DNA from: Labrys miyagiensis
Lineage (GTDB): Bacteria > Pseudomonadota > Alphaproteobacteria > Rhizobiales > Labraceae
Length of the DNA stretch: 64,000 nt
Assembly: GCF_030160835.1 (NCBI RefSeq)
Contig: NZ_BSPC01000005.1
Coordinates: forward strand, 649,525 to 713,524
Direction: 5' to 3'
Part shown: positions 8,898 to 16,071 of the stretch, piece by piece
Layout: the number at the start of each line of letters is the position of its first letter
Numbering within the stretch: the first letter of the stretch is position 1
Notes under the pieces: generated by a model
Database searches by the model: none
Told to the model about the DNA's origin: nothing
The model's input: only the letters and a program-made list of their open reading frames with translations
Position numbers and translations under genes: made by a program

Positions 8898-9524
8898 ATG
8901 ACCAAGTGGCGGCACTATTGGCGCCCCCAGACCGGATCGCTGGTGACCGCGATCGCCTTCGCCTGGGCTGGCATCGAGCCCGAGGCGATCCTGGTCGAAA
9001 AGAAGAGCAGCCAGCATGAGCCGGATTTCCTCGCGCTCAATCCGGCGGCTCAGGTCCCGGTGGCCATCATGCCTTGCGGGACCGTGTTGGCCGAGACGGC
9101 TGCCATCGTGTTGGCGATCGATGAGGCGCGCCCGGGCGCGGGTCTGCTGCCGCCCGCCGGTTCCTCGGAGCGTGGCACGGCGCTGCGCTGGCTGATGTTC
9201 CTCGCCGTTGCCGGCTATCCGGCGGCCCTGCGCTATTACTATGCCGACCGCTTCACGGCCGATGCGAGCGAGGCGGGGATCGAGGCCGTTCGCGCCGCGG
9301 CGAGCCGGGAGTCCGATCGTATCTTTGCCATTGTCGCCGGCGCGATGAGGGGGCCGTTCCTGTTCGGCGAAACGCCGACCATCGTCGACGCCTATGCGGC
9401 GATGCTCGCCGACTGGCATGAACCTGCCCAGGACCTACCGGTCTTCCGGACGCTGCGGCAGGCGATCTTGGCGCATCCTGTGATCGGTGAGACCTGGCGG
9501 CGCCATGAACAGAGTTCTGAATAA
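8898..9524 (+). CDS. Glutathione S-transferase family protein
   Basis: The 208-residue cytosolic protein has a thioredoxin-fold N-terminus containing LNPAAQVPVAIMPCGTVLAETAAIVLAID. This is the cis-proline (QVPV) plus glutathione-binding AET pattern of GSTs. A helical C-terminal domain follows (GPFLFGETPTIVDAYAAMLADWH; compare F-GE-pT-ADay in GSTs). The frame is open upstream to 8820, but the fold begins at MTKWRHYWRPQTGS. Substrate unknown. It may be cotranscribed with pntB, 74 bases away. Confidence 0.82.
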   Translation: MTKWRHYWRPQTGSLVTAIAFAWAGIEPEAILVEKKSSQHEPDFLALNPAAQVPVAIMPCGTVLAETAAIVLAIDEARPGAGLLPPAGSSERGTALRWLMFLAVAGYPAALRYYYADRFTADASEAGIEAVRAAASRESDRIFAIVAGAMRGPFLFGETPTIVDAYAAMLADWHEPAQDLPVFRTLRQAILAHPVIGETWRRHEQSSE

Positions 9525-9702
9525 TCCGACATAATTCTTGGGTTGGAGCAGAAAGCTGTTAGACGTTGTTCAAAGGGCTTTGGGGAGGCTGGTTTTGCTC
9601 GACGGAAGCTGGCGAGTATGTGGGCGAGGCAAGTAAGCGCGCTTGCCAATTTCGTCCCGACACGTCACCTTCGCAGCAACCACCAAGAAGACGGGAACAC
9701 CT

Positions 9703-10656
9703 ATGACAGATGTGACCTTGCTCGGCGATATCGGCGGCACCAACAGCCGGTTCGCCCTCGTCAACAAGGGGCGGACGGATTACCGCAGCGAGCGGCATTA
9801 CGAGAACGAGCACTTCCCGACCTTCCAGGATGCCATCGAGGCCTATGTCACCGAGGTCGGCGAGCGGCCCAATGCCGGCGTCGTCGCCATTGCCGGACCG
9901 GTGGCGGGTGATATGGTCGGCCCGACCAACCGCCAGAGCTGGCTGTTCAACCCGCCGAAGCTGGCGGCGGCGCTGCGCTTCGCCCGGTTCGACGTGATCA
10001 ACGATTTCGAGGCGGTGGCCCACGCCTTGCCGCATCTTGCCGACAGCGACACCACCACGATCGGCGAGGTGCAGGCCTACACCTCGGGCGGCAACATGGC
10101 GGTGCTTGGGCCGGGCACGGGACTCGGCGTCGGCGCGCTGGTGCGCGGCGGCTCGCGCTGGGTGGCCGTGCCGTCGGAAGGCGGCCATGCTGAGATCGGC
10201 GTGCCGGACGGCCAATGGGCCAAGGCGCATGAACTCATCCGCCGCAAGATCGGCCGCGTCTCCGGCGAGCATGTGCTCTCCGGCCCCGGCCTGCAGCGCA
10301 TCGACGCCGCCCTCAACGAATTGGCGGGCCACCCCCGGGAGCGTAGCGCCGCCGATATCGGCACCAGCGCCGTGGCGGGCACGGACGCCACCGCCGTGGA
10401 GGCTGCCCACCTGTTCTTCGACTATCTCGCCCGCTTCTCCGGCGACGTCGCCCTGATGTTCGCGGCCAAGGGCGGCGTCTTCCTCTATGGCGGCGTGGTG
10501 CAGAAGCTCTCGGCCCTGATGGACAAGCAGGCCTTCCGCCATGCCTTCGAAGCCAAGGCGCCACTGGAGAAGTTCCTGGCGCAGATCCCGACGCGCCTGA
10601 TCACGCATCCCACGCCCGGCCTGATCGGCTGCGCGGCCGTCGCGGCGCATTGGTGA
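9703..10656 (+). CDS. glk: Glucokinase
   Basis: ATP-dependent glucokinase of the bacterial Glk family, making glucose-6-phosphate in the cytosol. The 317 residues begin MTDVTLLGDIGGTNSRFALV (phosphate-1 loop GDIGGTNSR). The catalytic base is in VINDFEAVAHALP (Asp101). The GPGTGLGVGALV loop and EGGHAEIGVPD match the family glucose site. The chosen start matches the family N-terminus; the frame is open 20 codons further upstream. A strong hairpin terminator follows at 10707-10740. Confidence 0.95.
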   Translation: MTDVTLLGDIGGTNSRFALVNKGRTDYRSERHYENEHFPTFQDAIEAYVTEVGERPNAGVVAIAGPVAGDMVGPTNRQSWLFNPPKLAAALRFARFDVINDFEAVAHALPHLADSDTTTIGEVQAYTSGGNMAVLGPGTGLGVGALVRGGSRWVAVPSEGGHAEIGVPDGQWAKAHELIRRKIGRVSGEHVLSGPGLQRIDAALNELAGHPRERSAADIGTSAVAGTDATAVEAAHLFFDYLARFSGDVALMFAAKGGVFLYGGVVQKLSALMDKQAFRHAFEAKAPLEKFLAQIPTRLITHPTPGLIGCAAVAAHW

Positions 10657-10658
10657 TG

Positions 10659-10787
10659 CTGGGAGCGCGGACGTCCTCGTCCGCTCTTGGAAGCGTCTCG
10701 TCAGAGAAAGGGCGCGCTAACCTCTGGTCGCGCCCTTTTTGAATAGGCTGGCGGTTCAAGAGCGGGCGAGGACGTCCGCGCTCCCAG
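10659..10787. repeat. REP-like inverted pair around a terminator
   Basis: The left arm starts CTGGGAGCGCGGACGTCC and the right arm (10757-10787) ends GACGTCCGCGCTCCCAG. The arms are reverse complements and each has an internal small palindrome. The pair lies between glk and a convergent MFS gene. The right arm encodes the last residues of the MFS protein. Confidence 0.88.
10707..10740. terminator. Rho-independent terminator between glk and the convergent MFS gene
   Basis: AAAGGGCGCG (10707-10716) pairs with CGCGCCCTTT (10729-10738) around a 12-base loop. It ends in a T-run on the plus strand and has A's at the other side, so it can serve both convergent genes. It is nested between the two arms of the REP-like pair. 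Confidence 0.85.
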
Positions 10788-11946
10788 CGACCTTCTCCAT
10801 CCCCGGGCTCCTCAGCACCCGCAGCATCACGAACACCGCCATCGCGACATGGATGCCGGCATTGTGGAGGTAGAGTGCCGAATCCCCCAGCCAACGCATG
10901 ATGTAATAGGCCGTCACCGGGCCGAGCACGGCGCCGATGCAGTAGAGGAAGAGCAAGGCCGAGGCGACGCCCACGACGTTGTCGCGGCCGGTGATGTCGT
11001 TGGTGAAGGCCGAGCTCACATAATATTGGGTCGAGATGGTGCCGCCGATGATGAAGCCGACCGCCACGAAGGGCCAGCCGATCAGGCGGGCACCGCTCCA
11101 ATAGATGCCGACCTCGAACAGGGCCGTGAGGATGCACAGGCCGATCAGCACCTTGCGCCGGTCGAAGGCGTCGGAGAGGCGGCCGACCGGGAACTGGAAG
11201 GCGGCCGAGCCGATGGTGATGGCCGAGACGAGCGTGCCCGTCTGCACGCCATCCATGCCGAGCTTGGTGGCGTAGACCGGGGTGAGCGACCAGAACGGCC
11301 CGTTGGCGAAACCGATCAGCCCCGCGCAGACGAAGCCGACCGGCGTGGTCTTGAGCAGCCAGAGCAGGCGCATGCTCGGCCGGGGCGAGTCCTTCGGCGG
11401 CCGCCCATCCTTGATCAGCAGGAGCGGCGAAAGGAACACGGTCAATACTGCCGCCGCGATGCCGAAGATGGTGAAGGCGTGCGGATCGCCCAGCCGCATG
11501 AACTGGTTGCCGATGGCCCAGCCGCCATATTGGGTGATCGAATAGAGGCCGAGCAGCCGGCCGCGGATACGGTTCTCGGCCTTGCCCTGCAGATAGCTCT
11601 CGACAATGGCGTAGATGCCGGCGAGGAAGAAGCCGCGCAGGAAGCCGATGCAGACCCAGGCATGCGGTTCCACGAAGGTGCCGGCGGCGAGGATCATCAG
11701 CGCGCCGCAGAACGAGGAGAGCCCGAAGGCCTTGATGTGGCCGAAGCGCTGCACCAGCCGCGGCGTCAGGATGGCACCTGTCAGCATGCCGCCGAAATAG
11801 GCCGAACCCATCAGGCTGATGGCGAGCGCAGGGAAATGCTCGAGCTCGGCCCGCACCGGCAGGAGGGTGGTGAGCACGCCATTGCCGGCCAGCACGCCAG
11901 CGACGGAGACCAGCAGGGCAGCGATGGAAGCGTAGGGGGAACGCAA
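10756..11946 (-). CDS. MFS transporter (YcaD-like)
   Basis: The 396-residue major-facilitator protein has about 12 membrane helices. It starts MRSPYASIAALLVSVAGVLAGNGVLTTLLPVRA. The inter-helix motif is LTPRLVQRFGHIKAFGLSS in the first half and FPVGRLSDAFDRRKVLIGL in the second. It resembles the YcaD/UMF family; substrate unknown. The extreme C-terminus (AGSADVLARS and the stop codon) is read from a REP-like palindrome, so the native end has probably been replaced or extended by the repeat. Confidence 0.85.
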   Translation of the reverse strand: MRSPYASIAALLVSVAGVLAGNGVLTTLLPVRAELEHFPALAISLMGSAYFGGMLTGAILTPRLVQRFGHIKAFGLSSFCGALMILAAGTFVEPHAWVCIGFLRGFFLAGIYAIVESYLQGKAENRIRGRLLGLYSITQYGGWAIGNQFMRLGDPHAFTIFGIAAAVLTVFLSPLLLIKDGRPPKDSPRPSMRLLWLLKTTPVGFVCAGLIGFANGPFWSLTPVYATKLGMDGVQTGTLVSAITIGSAAFQFPVGRLSDAFDRRKVLIGLCILTALFEVGIYWSGARLIGWPFVAVGFIIGGTISTQYYVSSAFTNDITGRDNVVGVASALLFLYCIGAVLGPVTAYYIMRWLGDSALYLHNAGIHVAMAVFVMLRVLRSPGMEKVAGSADVLARS

Positions 11947-11996
11947 GGGAGGGGCTTTCGGGCGAGGTGAAATCAGGCGGGCTGGGGCTTTTCGTT

Positions 11997-12935
11997 CTAC
12001 ATCGCCTGTTGCGGCGGTTCGCTGATGGCGGGCGGACGCGAAAAACGGCGGATCAGCCAGGAGCGGAAGAGGGCGATCTCTGGCCGGTCGAGATCGTCGG
12101 GATGGATGGAGAGGTAATAGCCATAGCCGTCATCGACATGGATGTCGTAGGGCCGCACCAGCCTGCCGGCGCGGATCTCCTCCTCGAAAAGCACGGGATC
12201 GACCAAAGCGAGGCCGGCGCCTGAGAGCGCGTATTGCACGGCGAGCTGGGCGGTGTCGAAGACGAGGCCCCGGTCAAGCGGGCCGACGCTGACGTGGGCG
12301 GCCCTCGCAAAATTCTCCCACAGGAAGGCCGGCGAGCGGGCATCGAGCTTTACATGCAGGAGGTCGTTGGCAGCGAGGAAGGCCGCGATATCCGTCTCCC
12401 TGGCCTTCGCCGCCACCTCGGGATGGCAGAGGATGGTGAGCTTCACCATCCACAGGAGGTCGAGCACCTGGGGCGCCACGCGGGGAGGGGTGTAGATCAC
12501 GGCGATGTCGGCCTCGCGCTCGGCATTGCCGGGCACCGGGCGCGAATCGATGTCGAGCTTGAGGTCGGGGAATTCGGCGCGGAAATTGCGCAGGATCGGC
12601 ACGGCGAGGCGCTGGGCGAAGGTGGTCGGCAGGAGCACGCGGAGGGAACGCTGCGGCTCGCCGCGCTCGCGCATGATCTCCTCCAGCGTGGTGTCGATGC
12701 GCGCGAAGGCCTTCTCCACCACCGGTAGCAGGCGCTTGCCAGCCTCCGTCAGCGCCGGCTGCGGGGGCTTGCGGTCGAACAGCGGCACGCCGAGGAAGTC
12801 TTCCAGGCCGATGACATGGCGGCTAACAGCGCTCTGGGAGACAAGCAAGCTCTGTGCGGCCGCGGTAAAGCTGCCCTGGCGCCCGACCGCCTCGAAAGCG
12901 CGCAACGCGTTCAGCGGCAGCCAGCGCCTGTCCAT
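11997..12935 (-). CDS. LysR-family transcriptional regulator (GcvA-like)
   Basis: The 312-residue regulator has an N-terminal winged helix-turn-helix: LNALRAFEAVGRQGSFTAAAQSLLVSQSAVSRHVIGLEDFLGVPLFDR. The LysR substrate-binding domain follows from about residue 92. The opening MDRRWLPLNALRAFEAVGR is typical of the GcvA/AmpR subgroup. It is divergent from an EamA transporter gene (183 bp between starts), which is its most likely target. Effector unknown. Confidence 0.92.
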   Translation of the reverse strand: MDRRWLPLNALRAFEAVGRQGSFTAAAQSLLVSQSAVSRHVIGLEDFLGVPLFDRKPPQPALTEAGKRLLPVVEKAFARIDTTLEEIMRERGEPQRSLRVLLPTTFAQRLAVPILRNFRAEFPDLKLDIDSRPVPGNAEREADIAVIYTPPRVAPQVLDLLWMVKLTILCHPEVAAKARETDIAAFLAANDLLHVKLDARSPAFLWENFARAAHVSVGPLDRGLVFDTAQLAVQYALSGAGLALVDPVLFEEEIRAGRLVRPYDIHVDDGYGYYLSIHPDDLDRPEIALFRSWLIRRFSRPPAISEPPQQAM

Positions 12936-13118
12936 GTCGGAAATCCTACCCTGCCCGGCGCCACGGCCGGATCATCGTCTGCCGCATCATCCCGTTCCCG
13001 CATATTCGCCCTAGCTTGAACGCGACATGAACGAAGCGGCAAATGGCGCATGCAAGAAACTTTTTTAACCATGGAGGCGTAGGCATGGAATATTGCCTTA
13101 CAAGTTTGTTTCCCTCCC

Positions 13119-14009
13119 ATGCCCCCCGCTTCCCCTTCCGATACACGCCCTCTGACCGGCATCGCGCTGGCGGCGGCGGGTTATTGCCTGTTCTCCATCC
13201 AGGACGCCACGGTGAAGTGGCTGGTGCAGAGCTACGAGGTGCCGCAGATCCTTTTCCTGCGCTCGATCATCATCGTGTTCGTGGGGGTGGCGATCGCCCA
13301 CCGTCAGGGCCAGCCGCCGATCTGGAAGAGCCGGAACAAATGGGCGCTGACCACCCGCGCCTTCCTGTTGCTGGTGGCCTGGCTCAGCTTCTACAACGCC
13401 TCGCGCTATCTCGGGCTTGCCGACCTCACGACGATGTATTTCGGCGCGCCGGTGATGGGCGTGGTGCTTTCGATCCTGATCCTGAAGGAGAAGGTGTCGC
13501 TGGTGCGCTGGTGCGCCGTCAGCGCTGGCTTCGTCGGTGTCATCGTGGCGGCGGACCCCTCCGGCCGCGCCGATTTCCTGCCTGCCGCCATGGTCCTGTT
13601 CGCCGCCTTCTGCTGGGCCTGGAGCACGGTGCTGATCCGTCTGATCAACCGCAGCGAGAGCACGGCCAACCAGATGATCGCGACCGCCGGCCTGTTCGTG
13701 GTGGTGTGTGGCGCCGCGCTTCCTTTCGTCTGGAAGACGCCCGATCTTACCGGCTGGGGCTTGATGCTCGGCCTCGGCCTCCTCTCCGGCATCGCGCAAT
13801 ATCTGCTCTATGAGGGCTATCGCTACGCCCCCGCCTCGGCCATCGCGCCGGTGGAATATACGGGCCTCGTCTGGGCCTTCATCTACGGCTATCTGCTCTG
13901 GCAGGACGTCCCCAAGCCGCATGTCTTCGCCGGCGCGGCGCTGATCGTCGCCGCCAGCCTCGGCCTCGTCTGGTGGGAGGCGCGGGCGCAGCGGTTGAGG
14001 ATGGCCTAG
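13119..14009 (+). CDS. DMT-superfamily transporter with two EamA domains
   Basis: The 296-residue inner-membrane protein has ten predicted helices in two EamA repeats. The first starts ALAAAGYCLFSIQDATVKWLVQ; the second is around AAMVLFAAFCWAWSTVLIRL. Near the end are YAPASAIAPVEYTGLVWAFIYGYLLWQD and ALIVAASLGLVWWEAR, typical of RhaT/YdcZ-like drug or metabolite exporters. The substrate cannot be read from sequence. It is likely controlled by the divergent LysR gene. Confidence 0.9.
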   Translation: MPPASPSDTRPLTGIALAAAGYCLFSIQDATVKWLVQSYEVPQILFLRSIIIVFVGVAIAHRQGQPPIWKSRNKWALTTRAFLLLVAWLSFYNASRYLGLADLTTMYFGAPVMGVVLSILILKEKVSLVRWCAVSAGFVGVIVAADPSGRADFLPAAMVLFAAFCWAWSTVLIRLINRSESTANQMIATAGLFVVVCGAALPFVWKTPDLTGWGLMLGLGLLSGIAQYLLYEGYRYAPASAIAPVEYTGLVWAFIYGYLLWQDVPKPHVFAGAALIVAASLGLVWWEARAQRLRMA

Positions 14010-14010
14010 G

Positions 14011-14213
14011 GCGTTTTATTTTCAGATCGAATCACCAAGAATCGCAAAATACGTTTGATACCAACGAGTTAAGCTTTGGGTCCGGTCCTGCCTGAACGCA
14101 TTTTGCTCTAGAACAAAGCGCGTTTACACGTAAACACCCATTGCTCTAACTCCTTATTTTAACGCGTCTTTGCGATTCTTGCCGGTTCCGTTAAGTCGCA
14201 AAACGCTCCAGGC
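14011..14213. repeat. About 200-bp imperfect inverted repeat, intergenic
   Basis: The left arm starts GCGTTTTATTTTCAGATCG and contains CAAGAATCGCAAAATACG. The right arm reads CGCGTCTTTGCGATTCTTG and ends with CGCAAAACGC. The arms are diverged reverse complements. The left half recurs in opposite orientation at 42990-43092 and, more diverged, at 45277-45368. The right half recurs at 15491-15597. Confidence 0.75.
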
Positions 14214-14222
14214 CTTTCCGCA

Positions 14223-15047
14223 CTATTCGAACACCACCCCGACATCCTCGGCGCGCACGCCATCCTTCAGGCGCACCATCTGGTGATAGGCGGCGGCGAT
14301 GACCAGGGTGAGGATGAGCAGGAAGAGGGAGAGGAGAAAGCCTATGACCATCAAGCCGTATTGCATCGGCTCGAGGCCAAGGGCTGCGATCGCCGATGTC
14401 TGCAGCCCCGCGACGCCCAGAATCAGCATGAGCACCAGGCCGGCGAGCAGGATCAACATGATGGCGCCCAGACGCCAACGCTGACCTGCGGTGAGAGTGA
14501 GGCTTCGGCGGAGGGCCTGCAGTGGCCCGCCTGCTTCGAGCGCCGCAGCGGGCAGCGTGACGAAGACGAGACTGGCGAAGGCGATCAGCATGAGCGCCGT
14601 CGCTCCGGTGACGCCGATCAGGATCATCTGGGAGAAGGGGCCGCGCAAGATCTCGAGAGCAAGCCGGAACCAGCCATAGAAGACCAGGCCGATCAAACCG
14701 AAACAGAGCGCGCTCGCGATCAGGACTGGCGGGAAGCGCCGCATCATGAGCCGCCAGAACGCACCCGTCGATCCTGGCGACCGCTGACGGGTCAGCAGGG
14801 CCATGGCGGTGCCGGCGAACAGCAGAAGGACGAAGCCGGCAGCCAGCATGACCTCGTTCGCATAGGGCCGCGACGCCAGATAGGGGAGAACGCTGCCGAT
14901 CTCGTAGACGCCGAAATTGTAGTAGAGATCGCGCCAGAACACGCCCAGGAACAGGCTCGCGCCCTGCAGCAGCCCGAGCAGGAGCAGCAGGACGAAACGA
15001 CGCCTGAACAAGGTCCAAGCCTGGAAAAACACGGCGCCGATGGACAT
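14223..15047 (-). CDS. Multi-pass membrane protein of unknown function
   Basis: The 274-residue protein begins MSIGAVFFQAWTLFRRRFVLLLLLGLLQG and has about six membrane helices. The middle reads LQALRRSLTLTAGQRWRLGAIMLILLAGLVLMLILG. The layout recalls membrane domains found beside glycerophosphodiesterases, but no catalytic residues are present. The frame stays open to 15584, but the extra N-terminus is arginine-rich and overlaps the yjbR-like gene in another frame, so the ATG complementary to 15045-15047 is used. No clear ribosome site is visible. Function unknown. Confidence 0.72.
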   Translation of the reverse strand: MSIGAVFFQAWTLFRRRFVLLLLLGLLQGASLFLGVFWRDLYYNFGVYEIGSVLPYLASRPYANEVMLAAGFVLLLFAGTAMALLTRQRSPGSTGAFWRLMMRRFPPVLIASALCFGLIGLVFYGWFRLALEILRGPFSQMILIGVTGATALMLIAFASLVFVTLPAAALEAGGPLQALRRSLTLTAGQRWRLGAIMLILLAGLVLMLILGVAGLQTSAIAALGLEPMQYGLMVIGFLLSLFLLILTLVIAAAYHQMVRLKDGVRAEDVGVVFE

Positions 15048-15157
15048 GGACGATATCAGGAACCTTCGATGGACAACGGCTTCCTCCTCGCACGAGCCTG
15101 CCCCATCGGCAAGTGAAGTAAGTGTTGAGCAACGATGCAGGTTCGCGTTGCCGCCGT

Positions 15158-15478
15158 TCAGCGCTTCTTCTTCACTGTTCCGTGCTTCCAGGCCATCTCC
15201 AGGGCGGCCCGCAATTCTTCCTCCGACAGCGCCGACAGGACTGCCACCGTCCAGCCCTGGCGGCCCCAGGCGTTGGGGATGGGTTTGAAGGCTTCGGGGG
15301 CGAGCAGGCATTTGAATTCCTGCTCCTCCGGCGTGAATTTGAGGTTGGCGCTCAGCCTGTCCGGCGCGAGCGTGGCATAGATGCGCACGGCCTTGAAGGC
15401 GATGCGGTCGAAATGCGGGGCTTCGCTGGTGCCGGACAGGCCCAAAGCGAGACGACGCAGATCCTCGGCGCTGGTCAT
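15158..15478 (-). CDS. MmcQ/YjbR family protein
   Basis: The 106-residue protein contains the YjbR pattern: LSGTSEAPHFDRIAFKAVRIYATLAPD, then LNFKFT-like NLKFTPEEQEFKCLLAPEAFKPIPNAWGRQGWTVAVLSALSEEELRAALEMAW. Family members share a fold with the type III effector cofactor-like/phosphoribosyl DNA-binding proteins; their role is not established. It is followed on the same strand by the membrane-protein gene. Confidence 0.87.
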   Translation of the reverse strand: MTSAEDLRRLALGLSGTSEAPHFDRIAFKAVRIYATLAPDRLSANLKFTPEEQEFKCLLAPEAFKPIPNAWGRQGWTVAVLSALSEEELRAALEMAWKHGTVKKKR

Positions 15479-15490
15479 ATTCGCCCTCCC

Positions 15491-15597
15491 TAGAGCAAAG
15501 CGCGTTCAAGCGTAAACGCTGCTTTGCTCTCGCTCTTTGTTTCGACGCGTCTTTGCGATTCTTGCCGAGTTCGTCAAATCGCAAAACACTTTAGCAT
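15491..15597. repeat. Copy of the intergenic element related to 14108-14213
   Basis: Shares GAGCAAAGCGCGTT, CGTAAAC, GCGTCTTTGCGATTCTTGCC and the CGCAAAAC end with the right half of the repeat at 14011-14213. The two copies flank the membrane protein and yjbR-like genes at similar distances. Confidence 0.7.
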
Positions 15598-16071
15598 GGA
15601 GTATCTCCCGCCCTGGGCCCGCAAAGCGCCCGGCCCGTTCAAGATGGCCGATCGATGCCTGGCTTAGGCGACTGTCTGACACCCCCCTCGTGGTGCGAGA
15701 AATAATACCGTTTGTTATCCTGATTGTACGTCAACGTATGTCAACGGCCCATGGATGCTTCTGCTGGCGGGGACTTGTAAAATTGTTTATAATGAACAAG
15801 ATCGCGATGATGGTTAGTTCACGACCATTGAATGCGTACGCAACACTTGTTTTTACGATGTTGTGTCAGTCTCGCAGAGACGGGATGATATACTCTGGTT
15901 GCGCGTCGAACCTGCCAGTAAAACTTAGCGGCGGAAACAAGTCTTAACGCTCGTTCTTTTTTCCGATCGGATCCAGGGACACGAATTCGCAAGACCAGAC
16001 CTAGCGAGGAACTTACGACAGCGATCATCGGCCGGGGGGCTTCAACATATTCAACCTTCCAGGAGGATCTC
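15598..16071 (+). promoter_or_regulatory. Long leader/promoter region of the S10-S53 protease gene
   Basis: No convincing gene lies in this stretch, which is less GC-rich than its surroundings. It contains a 10-bp tandem direct repeat (GTACGTCAAC then GTATGTCAAC, 15726-15745) and a TATAAT box at 15788-15793 without a strong -35. If that box is used, the protease mRNA has a leader of about 270 bases. An AGGAGG ribosome site is placed just before the ATG at 16072. Promoter assignment is tentative. Confidence 0.4.

Noticed and set aside
14191-15584. Longer minus-strand coding frames covering the membrane protein and running through the yjbR-like gene
   Set aside because: The extra N-terminal residues are arginine- and proline-rich out-of-frame readings of the YjbR-like gene; protein-like sequence only begins at the ATG complementary to 15045-15047.
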